From assembly GCA_903813345.2 (NCBI GenBank), contig CAIIXF020000005.1:38879375-38943374 (forward strand): a DNA stretch of 64,000 nt, in the 5' to 3' direction. Numbering within the stretch: position 1 is the stretch's first letter; every line of letters begins with the position of its first letter. Below the pieces are notes generated by a model, which did no database searches, was not told the origin of the DNA, and worked only from the letters and a program-made list of their open reading frames with translations. The position numbers and the translations under genes were made by a program. This document shows positions 13,316 to 26,505 of the stretch, piece after piece. This stretch comes from Owenia fusiformis. Lineage: Eukaryota > Annelida > Polychaeta > Sabellida > Oweniidae.

Positions 13316-14807
13316 AAAAAGTAACCATTGATACCATGTTAGAATGTTGTTGAAAACCACTACCTGCTGTTTACAATGTTTAAGGTCTTCTTATACTGTA
13401 GCCTCAGAGAACAGAGAATGACAGTTGGCTGTAATATTTGGAATTGACTGTTTCAAGTCCTGTAATTAATCCTGAAACTGATATATATAATATAAATATT
13501 TGACTCATTGTTAAACAGTCAGCATATCAGTAGCACTGGAGACTGTTACCCAATTATTTATGAGTTCCTGCTTTTTCAAAGGGAGAATCTGGCAGGAACA
13601 TCAGGTACATGTACCTGTCATTTGAGATGGCAACTAGCAATGGTGTAGAATCAAGTAATTTTGTTTTTGGAAATCGTAAACCAGAGACATATAAAATGTA
13701 CTATAGATCTGCATATACAGTGTATTGTAAAGTATTATTTTTACTTATTAGTATGCATATACACTACCATACATGTACTAATTTTTAAAATGGTGTATTG
13801 TTGTTCTGCTTATATTGGTCATTCACTGTTACTTCTACATGGATATACAGAACTGCTTTAATTAGTTTACTGAAAGTACATGTACAGGCAGGGGCATAGC
13901 CAGCTTTCAGTCAGGGGGGGTGCAATTGCCAAATAAAAATTGGTTTCAGTCGGGGGAGGGGGTGCGATTGTGGCATAGACAAGCCGAAAATAAGATTTGT
14001 TTTGAATTTTACAAAAATTGAGCAAGAAGCTTCAAATAAAAAGCATTTTAAAGCTTCTTCCTCTATCTCATGGTTCTATTTTTATCAGTTATGGGGGGGG
14101 GGGTGCACCCATCGTTCATGTGTACATGTATTTTACACATAAAAGTTGTCTTGCATTAAGTATCTGGATTCCCCATGAACATGTACTTTCTAGACTTGTA
14201 GTAGAGTGTTTGAGAGGAGGTTGGGGGGGGGGGGGTGCTAAGGAAGACTAATCTAGAAAAATAAAATGTCCATGTCATATTTTATGTACTCTTATGACTA
14301 TATTACACATTTATTTGATTACAATGCAATGTACATGTACATACTAGTATATGTAAATATCCATGAATATGTATCGCATGACATTATTGTATTTAGAAAT
14401 AAACTATAAGTAAAATATTGAGTAACTATTTTGTGAGTGAATTATCCTCTTTTACACATCTTAACTCTTCATAGAAGTACATAGACTTCAATAAAGTAAA
14501 CCCCGTTACCATGGACTTTCAAGAGAAAGGTATCCCTACTCTGTATTACAAACATGAAAATTCAAAATGGGCATTGCCATGCTTCCCTTTTTAGAGCTTT
14601 TAGATAATATCTTCTACATGTATGAGCACTGGCGGGATACATATAGATGTTTCTCTATTAAAAGACCATTCCAACATCAAACGCCTTTTATCCCAAACAA
14701 TCAGAACTTTTTTCTTTTTCTTCTCAATCAGAGAACAAATTCAAAATGTGTGCATTGAAGTTGGGAACATAAATAAAAAAGTAGACATGTCAAACATACA
14801 TGTAGCA

Positions 14808-15057
14808 CTGGCGGATCTGGGGGGTAGGGGCTGGGCCTGGGTCAAAAAAGGCCTTTAAGCCCAAAAAATTGGGCCTTTTTGGTCATTGTTGGGACTTTTA
14901 AGCCTTATTTTTTAATTTCAGGCCAAAAAAAAGAAAATGGGCCTCAAAATTTCAAAATGTGGGCCCACTTTTGGGTTTAAGTTTTAGGGGCCTAAGCGCG
15001 GAAGTTTTCTCTGACCTCAAATTTGTGCCCCCCCCTTGTTGGTTTCCAGATCCGCCA
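14808..15057. mobile_element. hAT-like MITE, 250 bp, with 7-8 bp target duplication
   Basis: The ends TGGCGGATCTGG and CCAGATCCGCCA are inverted. TGTAGCA is repeated at 14801-14807 and 15058-15064. The interior is poly-G and GGGCC-rich. It lies 160 bases upstream of the TEX264 start codon. Confidence 0.8.
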
Positions 15058-15219
15058 TGTAGCATGTGATGGATAAGGAGTCCTGAATAGTCCTAGTCCA
15101 TGTAAGCCCAATTGAATAACGTGTGCTGCCCCCTTTATATAAATGATATTACGCTATAGCGAAAAAGAGTCTAGCCACAACGTCATGTTCTTTGAGGGAA
15201 ACCACAAATAAATGACATC

Positions 15220-17473
15220 ATGGAAGTCGAAACGATCTTTTGGCTCGGAATTGTGCTAATTTTCATCATTTTACTGACTCTTTTGGCAGTTCTTGTGTAT
15301 TCAGGGATATTTGAGAACATAGTGGTTGGAGCTGGAAAACCACCAATTGGCCAAGTAACTGTAGCATACAAGTTTGCAAGGGGATCGTACAAACAAGCAG
15401 GAAATATTTTTACGCAGGTCATCGCTTTGGCTCCAGACAATCGCACATTTGGAATATATTATGATGATCCTAAGGCGGTAATACATTCATTTAACTTTTG
15501 TGGTTTTGATGACATCTTTTATATCTTTTTCCTGTCGATTCTTGTTTTGACGTGGGAGAGTATTAGCTTTTGACAAAATGACCTGACTGTAAATTCATCT
15601 TGATCAACGCCGATGCCCCCTATTTTTGTAATTAGCTTATTACATGTAGTCTACGAAAAGAGGGCACTGACGTTGATAACCGACTATAATTAGTATTCTA
15701 TCCAGGTCTTTTGAGGCACCACTCTCACATTTATGGCCCATTTATGGAGGCAATTTTCTGGTGCATAATGCTACATCCTGTAGATTCTTACTCTCTTGTC
15801 AAAATTAGAAATGTTATATTCTAAATTTCTACATGGGCTTTCAATTATAGTTGAAAGCCCATGATTTCTATTAACACCAGTACATGTAGTATTATACATG
15901 GTGTAAGCCGAGCCATGTTCAGGAGTACAGATACGAAGATACAGCACATACGCACATGCAATAAATGTATTACCGAAATATACATGTACACATATTTAAT
16001 ATACACTTGCTTACATTTATCTTCAGGTCCCAGAAGATAAACTACGCTACATTGTAGGAACCATAATATCAGAGGGAGATCAAAAGATTGACACCGAAAT
16101 TCGCGAGAAATTTCTGCGCAATGATTACAAAGTGACGCATTTTCCTGAAGTAAGCAATGCTGTGAAGACGCAGTTCCCATTTAACACCATGATATCTGTT
16201 TTCATCGCCATAAGTCGTGTGTATCCAGCTCTTGGCCAGTACATTCAGGTATGATACATGTAGGTTGAATTGACTAAATTAAAATATATGAACATGTTTG
16301 CTAATTGCTTACAAAGGTAGCTAATGCACAGTGTAGTTTAAGATATAATGTTTTGAGGAGTTAATGACTAGTCTCATACAGTAGGTAAGTATTTTTTTGC
16401 CAACAGACAAGCAGACCAAAAGTGTTTATACATAAGGCACAATTTAAGGAGAACACAGTGTCAGTAAGGCCCAATATTCTTTAGAGCAACAGGCAACAAT
16501 GGTTTCATTATATCTTTATTAAGGTTTTAATTTTACACTCAAATCAAAAACAACACTTGACACAATTGCCAAGAATGAAGATATACACATGTCCAGTAAT
16601 TGCTTCAGCATCCTTGATTAGTGCATCTCTATCCTCATTTTCATATGCTGTGAGGTCATAATCAAAGGCTGTCAAAATCAAATGTGTCAGCCTTAACAAC
16701 AGCATGCAGTACATTACTGAATAATATCAACATTTTTAATTCAGTTAATCATTAACAGCCACATGTGAGGTCCAATCAATGTAAACATAAATAAATCACA
16801 ATGTTTGAACTTAATGTGGTAAACAAAGATTTGGGTTATCAGATATCTGACAATCTAAATGTTTTAGTACACTGGTACAAGCCCGTAGCCAGGATTTGCC
16901 AAGGGGGTGGGGGTAGGCACAATAACATTTCTTGATATTGATCTAGTGGGTCTACAAACATGTATTTTGTTCCAGGAAAATCGTCTTTGTGCCCACCCTA
17001 TGCTGGAGATCTATGATTGTAACACCATTCACTTCATGGCCCCTCTTGCTAAACAAGATGAGTTTTATGTACCTGAAACAGGACAAGGCAAAGAAGCAGA
17101 GGGAGAGGATGAAAGCCAAAGTCAACCTGAAGGGGAAATCAAGCTTGAGGGTCAACAAGAAGCTGTTAAAGGCCAACCTATTGCGGAAAAAGTTGAAGCT
17201 GTTATTGCTCCAAAAGACTCAAAAATAACAGATGAACCGCAAATGTGCAAGAAAAATATTGATGAACAGAGTAAAGGTTCAACATCTGAAAATGTTAATA
17301 TAATTCAAGATCCCGCAGTAACCTCTGATGGAGATGGGGTCAAAGGTGATATGTCAGAGGTTAAATGTGAGGGTTCAATCACACCTGGGTCTACCGCATC
17401 AAGCTCTTCATTTGAAGAGGTAGACCCCGAAGAACTGAAAAAAGACATTGAAAAGGTTCAGAAATCAGAGTAG
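15220..17473 (+). CDS. TEX264: TEX264-like ER-phagy receptor
   Basis: TEX264 is a single-pass ER protein that links ER membrane to autophagosomes through a LIR motif and also works with VCP/p97. Exons are 15220-15477, 16027-16248 and 16976-17473, all phase 0, giving 325 residues (human 313). The N-terminal membrane helix lies at about residues 5-28, followed by SGIFENIVVGAGKPP and VTVAYKFARGSY. A GyrI-like globular domain spans about residues 40-190 and includes YYDDPKAVPEDK, RVYPALGQYI, LCAHPMLEIY and IHFMAPLAKQDEFYVPE. An acidic, Gln/Glu/Lys-rich disordered tail follows. Near the C-terminus SSSSFEEVDPEE gives the LIR core F306-E-E-V309, matching the human FEEL core and preceded by serines that casein kinase could phosphorylate. 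Intron 2 ends beside a poly-G element. A possible AATAAA lies at 17832-17837. Confidence 0.93.
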
Positions 17474-17537
17474 AATATTTATACTTTGCATGTACATGTA
17501 GCTTACGAGTAGCAGACTTGTGTAGCTTTAATTGATG

Positions 17538-17620
17538 TACAGGGTGTCCATTCATAAAGTCTCTACACTTTACACAGAATTTGTATTGTAATTGTAAAGA
17601 AACTTTATGGGCACCCCATA
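17538..17620. mobile_element. Mariner-type mini-MITE
   Basis: TACAGGGTGTCCATTCATAAAGT-like left end and its inverse at the right, 83 bases in total, just past the TEX264 stop codon. Confidence 0.65.
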
Positions 17621-17831
17621 TATTTGATTTACCTGATGGCTTTGACTTTGATCATTTCAAATTTTAAGTATCTGGATAAATCATATGATTAACTAGATTA
17701 TTAAATTGATGTAGGGGAGATTGACATATTTCTTCATAAGCTCCTATGCAGAGAGTGGTACTGTATACATCAGTGGACATCAATGTGACAGATTTTTTAT
17801 TATTATGTGTGCATATATGTACTGGGTGTCA

Positions 17832-17837
17832 AATAAA
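17832..17837 (+). terminator. Possible polyadenylation signal of TEX264
   Basis: AATAAA about 360 bases past the TEX264 stop codon, before the next repeat element. Position and sequence fit, but no transcript end was seen. Confidence 0.4.
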
Positions 17838-18027
17838 TATGTTCTCTTCTCCTTAGCTTTAACATCCACATAATGTTGCATAACATTTTCTCTATATGAT
17901 GTCTGACTTGTTCTTTACTTTTGTTTCACGGAGCACCTCCACCTTTAGTTTCAGATGACTAGCTCAACCAGATGTACTTTTATGCACAAAAGTTCATTCT
18001 CTTGAAATCAAGGGGGGGGGGAGAACA

Positions 18028-18579
18028 TACAGGGTGGTAAAAATGGATACCCTAATACCATTTTCGTCATATCTTTGTCATTTTAAAAAATAACTCTCTG
18101 ATATTTTACACTTTTATACATCATTCAATTTGCTACCAGCTACTTTATTTCATGACCATCAGATTGATAGTCAAAATGTTACAGTACTTTAAAGAACAGT
18201 GGTCACTATTGCGTTGTGTACTCATTGTCTAAAATGTCCCTACCTGTGGGGATATGGCAGAGATAGAGTATATGAGAATGACCTCAGGACAATTGCAAAC
18301 CCCAAAAGAGAGATCATCTGTGTCATTGAGGCCATACCTGCTGAGGAATACATTTGGGTCATTGCCAGCTCTTCTGTTTTGCCTACAGCGATGATGGCCA
18401 AATCTGAAGCATGTTATTCAAAGTGCTGTAAAATTGTGACTCAGTCTGATGGTCATGAAATATGGTACGATTGTAGAAAATTGACTGATGTACAAATGTG
18501 TGGAATCAGGGAGTAATTTTTTAAAGTGACAAAGATATATAAGGAAAATGAAGGGTTTCCATTTTTTGACCACCCTGTA
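18028..18579. mobile_element. Mariner-type MITE, 552 bp
   Basis: TACAGGGTGG ends with inverted arms of about 75 bases and TA tips. The interior contains a 105-codon open frame with no recognisable transposase motif. Confidence 0.75.
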
Positions 18580-20164
18580 TTTATTTGACAAACATGTATA
18601 CATGTAAGATAAGTCTAACATAAACTGTAACTAGACTGCTAGATGATGTAAAATCATCAGTGTAAATACATTTAGATGCTTACATGCAAAAGATGGACAA
18701 AGATGTGAACATTATCTTAGACAGACAAATTATGCCCCTTCATAAAAGATCGATCATGAGCATATAATTATGTACATGTATGTCACATTTAGTACTATTT
18801 AATACGTCTAGCTTTACATGTATTTGTTATGATCAACAAGTATAATGATATCAAAATGATAATGGTATTAGGCCATTATATTTAATTATTTAATCGATCA
18901 GTCATTTAGAATGAGTTCTTTGTTTAGTTTGGAACACCGCGGTAGACTCAGCAAATTGATTACATGTACATGCAGTCGTTCTCACATTAAAGTGCATTCA
19001 AAATGCAAAGTTGATCTTGTAGTTTCAAGTTTAATATTTAATATACATCGTTTGAAATATGCATATTAATATTTCATACATGTACTGGGTGTTAAGTCCA
19101 GATTGATTTAGAAATTGCTGAATTCCCCTAATTGCTGAATTGTTGACCTTAGATTCAGTAAGTAATCAATCCAATCACTTTTAATTAAAAGCATCTTCAA
19201 TTGTGTCAGTACTGTATTGGATACCCAAGTGCTGCTGCCAGTCATTAATACGTATCGACGCATTTGGACTAGCTGGACTTTTGGTGAAAGAAATTCATCC
19301 ATAATATACAATTTTCTCTTTATAAACACACATGGCCGCTTTTACTGACAATTTGACGATTATATAAAACTTAAAACTTAGCGTACTTCATTATGAACTA
19401 GTTTATACCGAGTTTTACTTTCTTAACTCTTGAACATTATTCTACACATTACATTATTCTTGAACAAACCATAGCAGTAGGATTATATTATCATTTTTCT
19501 ATTATTTTGAACGCTGGTATTTGCAGTACACCTTATGGTACAAATCATGGTGTTTTTATGAGTTTATGATTTTTATCAATATGGTTTTCCATCTGCACTT
19601 GATTATGCTTTCTGGTTTCTATGCCTGCTCCATAAATTTCATCTGGAAGTAAAAATACATAAAATAAGTTTAGGAAGGCGCACATTTTTGAGTGCATAAT
19701 ATACGAGTACATGTAGTTGTAACGGCATGTCGCTTAAAAAGTGAAGTCAAACGAAATAAAATTAATGGTATTTAATATTCAAAAATGAGTCAACACGGTT
19801 TTTCTTCTGTCACTCAAAATAAAATCGATTTTTATCGCTTATGTTTAGATATTTAGATATGGTATATTAGATTTCGAAAACTTTTTTGGATGTCGTTTCC
19901 CATAACAAGGCAATATCAGGGAACTGGAACAACCATGATGAGCAAATTGTAACACGAACACGTAAAATGCAAAATCTCATTACAAAGACTAGTATGCAAA
20001 AGATAAGCGCGTTTTTAGAAGAACGTGAACATCTAGAAATATTTTTCTCTGTGCTTTGTTCCCCGCTTCCTATGACTTGTCCGATTGCCTCTGTCCCCGT
20101 GGTCCCTCGGGAGATACACATATTTCCTTTGGGATAAACACTCTATCCGGAAGCTACCAGTACA

Positions 20165-20470
20165 TTAAGTTATTGAATGCTTTGAAGTACAATACAGGAT
20201 ATATTCTGCTCTAGAAAATCTGTATTGACACGAGACGAATATCCTGTATTGCACTCCAAATCATTCTATAACGTTTTTTATCATGCGATTTTAGGCCAAT
20301 ACATTTTACTAAGATAATCCATAGGAAATTAAACATTCCATATTTTCTGCACTTCTACTGAGATTGACCCCTTACCAATATTTTCTTATTGCTACGGAGA
20401 TGATCAACGAGGACGATCTCAGTAGCAATAGATTGGTACAGCACAAGAACTGACCAATCAAAGGACTTAA
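20165..20470. repeat. Dispersed repeat family Q, copy 1
   Basis: Contains ACAGGATATATTCTGCTC, then GGTACAGCACAAGAACTGAC. Shares long stretches with 60425-60663 and with a split copy at 30470-31715. Internally it is foldback-like: sense and inverted forms of the TATCCTGTATTG phrase flank the centre. Confidence 0.75.
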
Positions 20471-20489
20471 AAGCAGAATCAGATCTATA

Positions 20490-20840
20490 GGGGTGACAAA
20501 ATTACAAGCAACATGTATAATTGACCTACCAATCTATTCCTTACAAAATAAAATACAATATCTCCAAAAAGATTCACAATATGTTATAAATTGGTAAAGT
20601 TATTAATGATTAATAAGTGCAAAAATGAGTGAAAAATGTTGAAGTTTTCCCAAATAATAAGAGTGGTAACCATTCCTATAGAAAAATAAAACACTATTGT
20701 AAAAATCTTTAGTTTGCCTGGAATAAAGTTTGCACTTATGTGATTTTTAGAAAATAGACATGACAAGGAATGACATGAGCCAAAAATATTCTAAAATTGA
20801 AACAATTTTTTGTTTGGCCTGTTTGCTACATCTGATTCTC
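20490..20840. repeat. Dispersed repeat family R, copy 1
   Basis: Matches 55725-56040 in the same orientation (CAATTGACCTACCAATCTAT-like phrase, then GATATGTTATAAATTGGT). It directly follows the family Q copy. Confidence 0.75.
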
Positions 20841-20940
20841 TCTTTAAATTCACAGACCATACGATAAAACGTTCACGTCCAAGCTCTCTTGAAAACGTGT
20901 AGCTTCACCCCCTTATTTTAAAGATGAAACTATATTGATG

Positions 20941-21790
20941 CTACTTACATGATGCGCTTGCTCCAACGAAAGACACTCCCCACATGATACTCCATATCCA
21001 ACCAAACAGAAAAAACGGGACGGTGACAAGTTGTAACAGACCCAGGAACATACACAGACAGCTTGATTTAACGATCTCGACACATGTCATATCGTCAGTT
21101 CTTGTCAAGCAGAATGGAACCATTACCCCTGATAGCATCGTACCTACAAAACAGATCAGATAGCATGGTTACAGATCCAAGGTACAGTATATCTAAAATA
21201 TTAGCTGCTGACCGCTGGTTAGTAAAATACATGATTGTTAAGATCAAAACAACATACATCAAGGGCGTAGCAAGGATCTCAACAACAACAACAACAAAGA
21301 TTATAAATAGGCGATGCAGATATAATAGAATAGTATCGCATACCATTTTCGCAGTTTCAAAAACAATATGTATCAGGATTTTCTATATATTTTGTGAGTC
21401 ACTATTGCCTGAAGTGTAAATATCAGAAGTTGAGTCCTGATGAATTTACTTACCTGTTCCAGGTGCGGCGATATTCAAACAAAAACAAATTATGGCGAGA
21501 GATTTATTCATTCTTGGAACGTACATTTTAGAATCCCTTTGTGTTTCATATCCCATTGAGTCAATCGATGTTGGGGCATCGTGTTTACTTTGTAGAGGTT
21601 TTGTGAAGTGCGAAGTCATTGAGACAGTATGGTTCAATGACTGAGAAAGTATACTCGGCCTCCTTCCAGTCGGTTTCATAATAATATTATTTCTTGGACC
21701 ATGTACATCACTAACTGTTGCCAAAGGCCGATCGGCCCTTGGTACCCCTGATTCCGGAACTGGTATTACCGACACGGAAACAGTCGGCAT
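20941..21790 (-). CDS. SPEC3/Stum-family membrane protein, copy A
   Basis: Small membrane protein of the SPEC3/Stum family, named from sea urchin SPEC3 (ciliated ectoderm) and fly Stum (mechanosensation). Exon 1 is 21454-21790 and exon 2 is 20941-21143, joined through a split Gly codon, giving 179 residues. The first 90 or so residues are polar, with Pro, Ser and Arg. MYVPRMNKSLAIICF then begins the conserved domain, with the first hydrophobic segment ending at PGTGTMLSG. A Cys-containing loop and a second hydrophobic segment follow, closing with the signature GWIWSIMWGVSFVGAS. The ORF stops at SCK directly after that. The bases there (T|GTAAGTAG) also form a good splice donor at the position used by copy B, so the true protein may continue into an unseen exon. 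Copy B lies 4.8 kb upstream on the same strand. Confidence 0.85.
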
Positions 21791-23286
21791 TTCGTCTACT
21801 TTTCATATAGCCGATGTATGCATATCCGAAATAAGTTCATTTTTCCAAGTATTATATTACATGTTTTACTAGAGACAGTTACCATTGCAACATATTAAAT
21901 TAAATGACGTCATACTATATTTATTGTTCAAATGGCATGACGTCACATTGATTTCTTTTGCAAAGTGAGTACGTCATAAAATCACCTAGGTATTTGATAA
22001 AATCAAACCCACCTGGATCTGAGTTACCAAGAGGAAAAAAGCCTAAAAAATGGCATTCATGCAAGGGCGTTACAATACCCGGGAATTTATCGGTTCGTGC
22101 AGTACTTGTTTGTGATAGCGCCATCTGCAGGTCACTGTGGTTATAATCACATTTATGCGTGCGCGCGCAGCTCATCCACTGAACGAAACGCCACTTCCCG
22201 CTGAAATCACCGGGTATTGATCTTTCCCTTGATTCATGCTGTGATTTATTTATCGAATCTTACAACCACTTTAGATTGTGGGGGTCGTAGGATGCGATAA
22301 GTGATTTTTCGAACCGAAGCCACAGCCGCCAGCTGCGACAGACGTAACTTGTCAGTTGTCACCGGAGTACATCGGCTAAATGGCGGTATGTCCGGTGGTG
22401 CTCCCCACGACTGAGGAGAAAACCGACAAATGTTCATTTAGGTGTTCAATCAGTGACAAAGAAATTACACTGTTTACATTGTTCACATGTTGCATGGAAA
22501 ATAAATAGTTTAGCGAGTTTAGATTTAGTTCAATATTGGCAACATTTTGATTTTCATTGTAAACCTGGAATTTAACTTTGTTTTAACAAACGTTTGACAC
22601 GATTTTCAACTTGGAACTTGAATTGAAGTATGCTTTCTGAAAATTGTGTGACAATGATAACGTGTTTATGAGGAGAAAATTCGATATCAAACTTGGGAAT
22701 GTTGTCTGAAAATAAACTTCATTCCAATGACCAAACACCATATGACACTGTGTCTGATAAGAAAAAATAAATCTCATCACCATCACCAAACACCAATATC
22801 ACGGGGTGAAATAGCCTAATTTGGTCAATGAGGCAGAGCAAGTCGTTTTTACAAGAAATTTCAAGATTTTCTCCATACGTCATTGTTTAACTCAAAACCT
22901 GCTTATTCGAAGAAAAAATGAACAAGCACATGCCATGACAATGGCAATCGTGCTTCTGCACTAGATTAAGATCATCGGAAGCCTATTATTGATTATGATC
23001 CACTACGAAGTTATCGGAAAAGGCACAAACGTCATGATCGTTTTCCAGTGTTTCGAACGAAGTTCGAAGGGGATATAGGAAAGCCGTCCGGATCAAAACG
23101 TTTAACCGATCCGCGTGCAGTCTCAAGTCTGTGGACCTGAAGAAAGGGAAATCACTACGACACGATCGAATACAAGACAATCAAGACAAAGAAAGAAGAC
23201 AATAAACAAGAAAGAAGACAACGAATGAAGACACTGATGTAGCAGCAACAAATGACGTCTGTTCGTCCGTTTGTGTGTCCGGGCGA

Positions 23287-23700
23287 TAACTCACATACCG
23301 ACTGACAGATTTGATTCAAATTTTTTTGGCTTATGCTTTTTGATTGTAGGACCTCTGCTCGAGAAGGAATTTTCAATATAGCCGCTCAATTTTAAAATGG
23401 CCGCCATTTTTTGTAAAAGATGTAATCTTTGATAACTCAAATACTAGTTGACGGATTTGGTTCAGTTCAATTTTCATCTACGATGCCTAGGGGCAAAGAA
23501 GCTTTGCTGAAGAAGAGGTTTTCAAGATGGCCGCCTAAGTGCAAAATGGCAGCCATTTTCCTAAAAATGTAATCTTTGATAACTCAAGTATCAGCGGACG
23601 GATTTGGTTCAAATTTTATATGCCGATTCCTAGGGACACAGAAGCTCTGGTCGGGAAGGGGCTTTTAAGATGGTAGCTGATTATCAAAATGTTGCTGCTG
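23287..23700. repeat. Degenerate tandem repeat, about 146 bp, three copies
   Basis: ATAACTCA followed by GACGGATTTGGTTCAA-like text starts at 23287, 23432 and 23580. Each unit also carries an AAGATGGCCGCC-like phrase. No coding potential. Confidence 0.7.
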
Positions 23701-24625
23701 TTTTCTAGTCATTATACTGAATAGTCTTAAAAAGATTAAAATATTTCTTACTTGAACCAAGTACGCCTTGTTACAGCGATCCATTTATTTTTGAATTTCG
23801 TACAAATTCTGATATAGGTTATACATTTGGACGGATTTTCTCTTGAGCATAAACTTACATGTACAGTACAAAACAGTACATGTACAGTTACAGTACATAT
23901 ACCCTATTACAGATAGCAAACTACTATTTTTACTATAGAATAATTCTCATAAAAGATGGCGGTGCAGACAGTCATTCTGTTTGAACAATTTTTTTCTGAG
24001 AATATCAACTAACCGTTGCTCTTACAGTTGGGGACAAAAATAAATGACAGGTCGATTTTCGATCACCATTTCCTAATTATGGTGGTCTGAAAGCCCATAA
24101 TTTCCAACATTGTCTAGATACATATCCCTTAAAATTTGTATATTTTACATTTTGTATAATCTCATCCACTGATTTATGGCCTCTTATTTTTAACATGGGA
24201 AATCCTCACTTCAGCAAATCCACCTGTCATTTATTTATGTCCCCAACTGTATGTATGAAATATTTTCTAAATTACCATTGCTTTCCCCGCTTTTCTGTGC
24301 TCTGGAATCTTAATGCTGATTTTCAAACGTATTTTCAAGGCCGTTTTTATTTTCAAACATATTTTCAAGGCCGGGTTTCAAGGTCTGGTCAGGACATTTG
24401 AACCAAACGCTTTTTCAATAAACAACGTTTTTCATTTTCCATAGATCAATGATCCATCAGAATCCACACTGAAAGGTTTGGGAATATGTCAATACTTTCT
24501 TATCATTTGAGGATTGTCTGCATATAATTATTGAATTAAAACTGTAATTGTTATGATTAAGAAAGTGTACCGTTTTTTAGATAAGTGTCCAATGTTCCAG
24601 ATAAGAGAGTAACGCTGTAAAAACT

Positions 24626-24852
24626 CAGGCCCGTAGCCAGGATTTCCCAAGGGGGGGGGTGGGGGTGGGGGGCGGGTGTCAGTTTCAACAATTTCCAGGG
24701 GGGTTCACATTTGACAATTTTGGCCCAAATATAGCTAAAATTACTTAGGAAGTGCTCAAAATGGTGAAAAACTGCATGATTTTGAAAGAATTTGGCAAGG
24801 GGGGGGGGGTTTGCCCGAACCCTGCGAACCCCTCCCTCCGGCTACGGGCCTG
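24626..24852. mobile_element. Poly-G MITE with CAGGCCCGTAGCC ends
   Basis: CAGGCCCGTAGCCAGGATTT at the left and GGCTACGGGCCTG at the right surround two G runs. Relatives are at 51147-51262 and, as a half copy, near 16880 in TEX264 intron 2. Confidence 0.8.
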
Positions 24853-25407
24853 ATGCAAACTGCACTGCTTTCATCTTTATATCGACCTAATGAACCCATG
24901 ATTGATGGGAAATATCGCTAGTTATTTCGTGCATGTTTCATCCCATTAGACTTGGATTACACACTACCCCATGTCTTTAAAATGGATACAGGCTTCAGCG
25001 AAGTTACAAATGAAAGACATATTTCTGAAGGTGTACTAGATTTTACATATATTCTAAGTGTCCTCCATACATTGCAGGGGCGTGGCCAGCTTTCAGTCAG
25101 AGGGGGTGCGATGATCGATCCCCCCAAAAATTCGGTTTTCAGATCGTGGCATAAGCAACCCAAAACACTTTTTTAAGATTTGTTTTGAATTTATTTATCA
25201 CTCATATACCGCGTGACACAATAAAAATGACACCCAACCACACAATGTCTCAAACCTTTTTTATCTGAAGGAATTCTGATTTGTGTTTTCACACATGAAA
25301 ACTACAATCCATTTTGCAACTCCACAAGAAGTTTCAGAAGACTAGCTCTACTAGATGCACATTTATGAGCGTTACAATATGTGTCGTCTATTCTTGCTGG
25401 CACAACT

Positions 25408-25601
25408 GGATCTTACACAAAAAATGACACCCATCTTTTGTACAGAATTTTGGAAATAAGTTTTAATGATTTTATTAACGACAACTACATTATTCTGTGT
25501 TTAATTTAATGGACTTCATTTTCCTGAAAGTATAAGCCCAAATCAATAGTATTTACAAAGTTAGGTTACAAAAGATGGGTGGCATTTTTTGTGTAGAATC
25601 C
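25408..25601. mobile_element. Inverted-repeat MITE, 194 bp
   Basis: GGATCTTACACAAAAAATGA at the left and its near-inverse at the right form arms of about 32 bases (CACCCATCTTTTGTA at their inner side). Confidence 0.75.
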
Positions 25602-26499
25602 ATGAAGAGGAGGGAAAACCCCATGATTCAATTAATGACATACGATTTCCTCCTTCGCGCACCTCTTTTCCCGGAAGTACTTACCCTCCATCTTGGTTTT
25701 CAAAGTTTTAAAATTGACCTAGTTTAAACCAATCAACGATCGACTCGCTAAACCAATCAGCGACGATGTCATCTCAATACAGATTTACATTATAAGCGTA
25801 TGTCATCTTTGAACCCTGGGGTTTCTCCCCCTCTTGAATCCATGTGTGTCTGCAAAGGTATGGACGACATTTAGAGCAAATGTTGTAACAAATTTTACCC
25901 ACTTGAGCTACACATCTGAAATATTTGGAGGTGCTGTCGCATTCATCCTCCTAAGCAGTTGTCCAGAATCCGTACCTCCTTCTATAAGCAGTTAGCATTT
26001 CCCCGATTACGAACTCGCAATTTGATTGGCTGTCGCAACACTGCGACAGCAATCATGTATACGTTATCGGCGCATAATTAGATCACGTGATTCAGTTTAC
26101 TCGGGCGCGTCCAACTTGGTTATAGCAGGGGGTAAAAAGAAAGAAGATATTCTGGATTTTGAAACCCTGTGATCGGAGGATGTGTCGCATTATGTCTACT
26201 TCAAATGTGCCAAAATACAAGTCTGTATGTTGATAGACAAACAAGTTATGCAACGTAAGGTTGGTGTCATTTTTGTGTCACCCTGTATCATGATCGCACC
26301 CCCTGGCTACGCCTATGTATTGTTTAGATCCATCATGTAGTTTGCATTGCACTATTACCAGAAAAGCCCTATAGACAATGCAACTTTGCAACTCCATTGT
26401 AGCATGTATCCATTTTAAAGAAATACAGGCTACAGTAAGGGGGTAGGGTAGTGTGTTCCACAATATTGTCAGTGGTACTACCTCGTGGTTGAACTTTCA

Positions 26500-26505
26500 T
26501 TTATT
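26500..26505 (-). terminator. Possible polyadenylation signal of SPEC3 copy B
   Basis: AATAAA read on the minus strand, about 100 bases downstream of the stop codon. Spacing is typical; no transcript evidence. Confidence 0.45.

Larger units (their letters stand above)
11310..15219. other. Intergenic, ARL6IP5 to TEX264
   Basis: No supported gene. Holds the 11814-12294 MITE, a possible LINE end at 13160-13315, poly-G stretches at 13890-14235 (with a CAGCTTTCAGTCAG phrase also found at 25090) and the hAT-like MITE at 14808-15057. Confidence 0.6.
17474..20940. other. Intergenic, TEX264 to SPEC3 copy A
   Basis: Two mariner MITEs, then the Q and R repeats. 19880-20140 is open on both strands and slightly GC-richer, but I could not attach it to copy A in a workable phase. 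Confidence 0.5.

Noticed and set aside
18199-18516. 105-codon frame with several Cys
   Set aside because: Lies wholly within a mariner-type MITE and shows no transposase or other motif.
19867-20137. Open on both strands; considered as third exon of SPEC3 copy A
   Set aside because: Each acceptor tried gave an immediate stop in the required phase.
22140-22420. GC-richer patch considered as an RNA gene or CpG promoter
   Set aside because: No recognisable RNA fold, box elements or flanking exon.
23860-23905. ACATGTACAGTACA repeats considered as a regulatory cluster
   Set aside because: Simple low-complexity filler common across the window.
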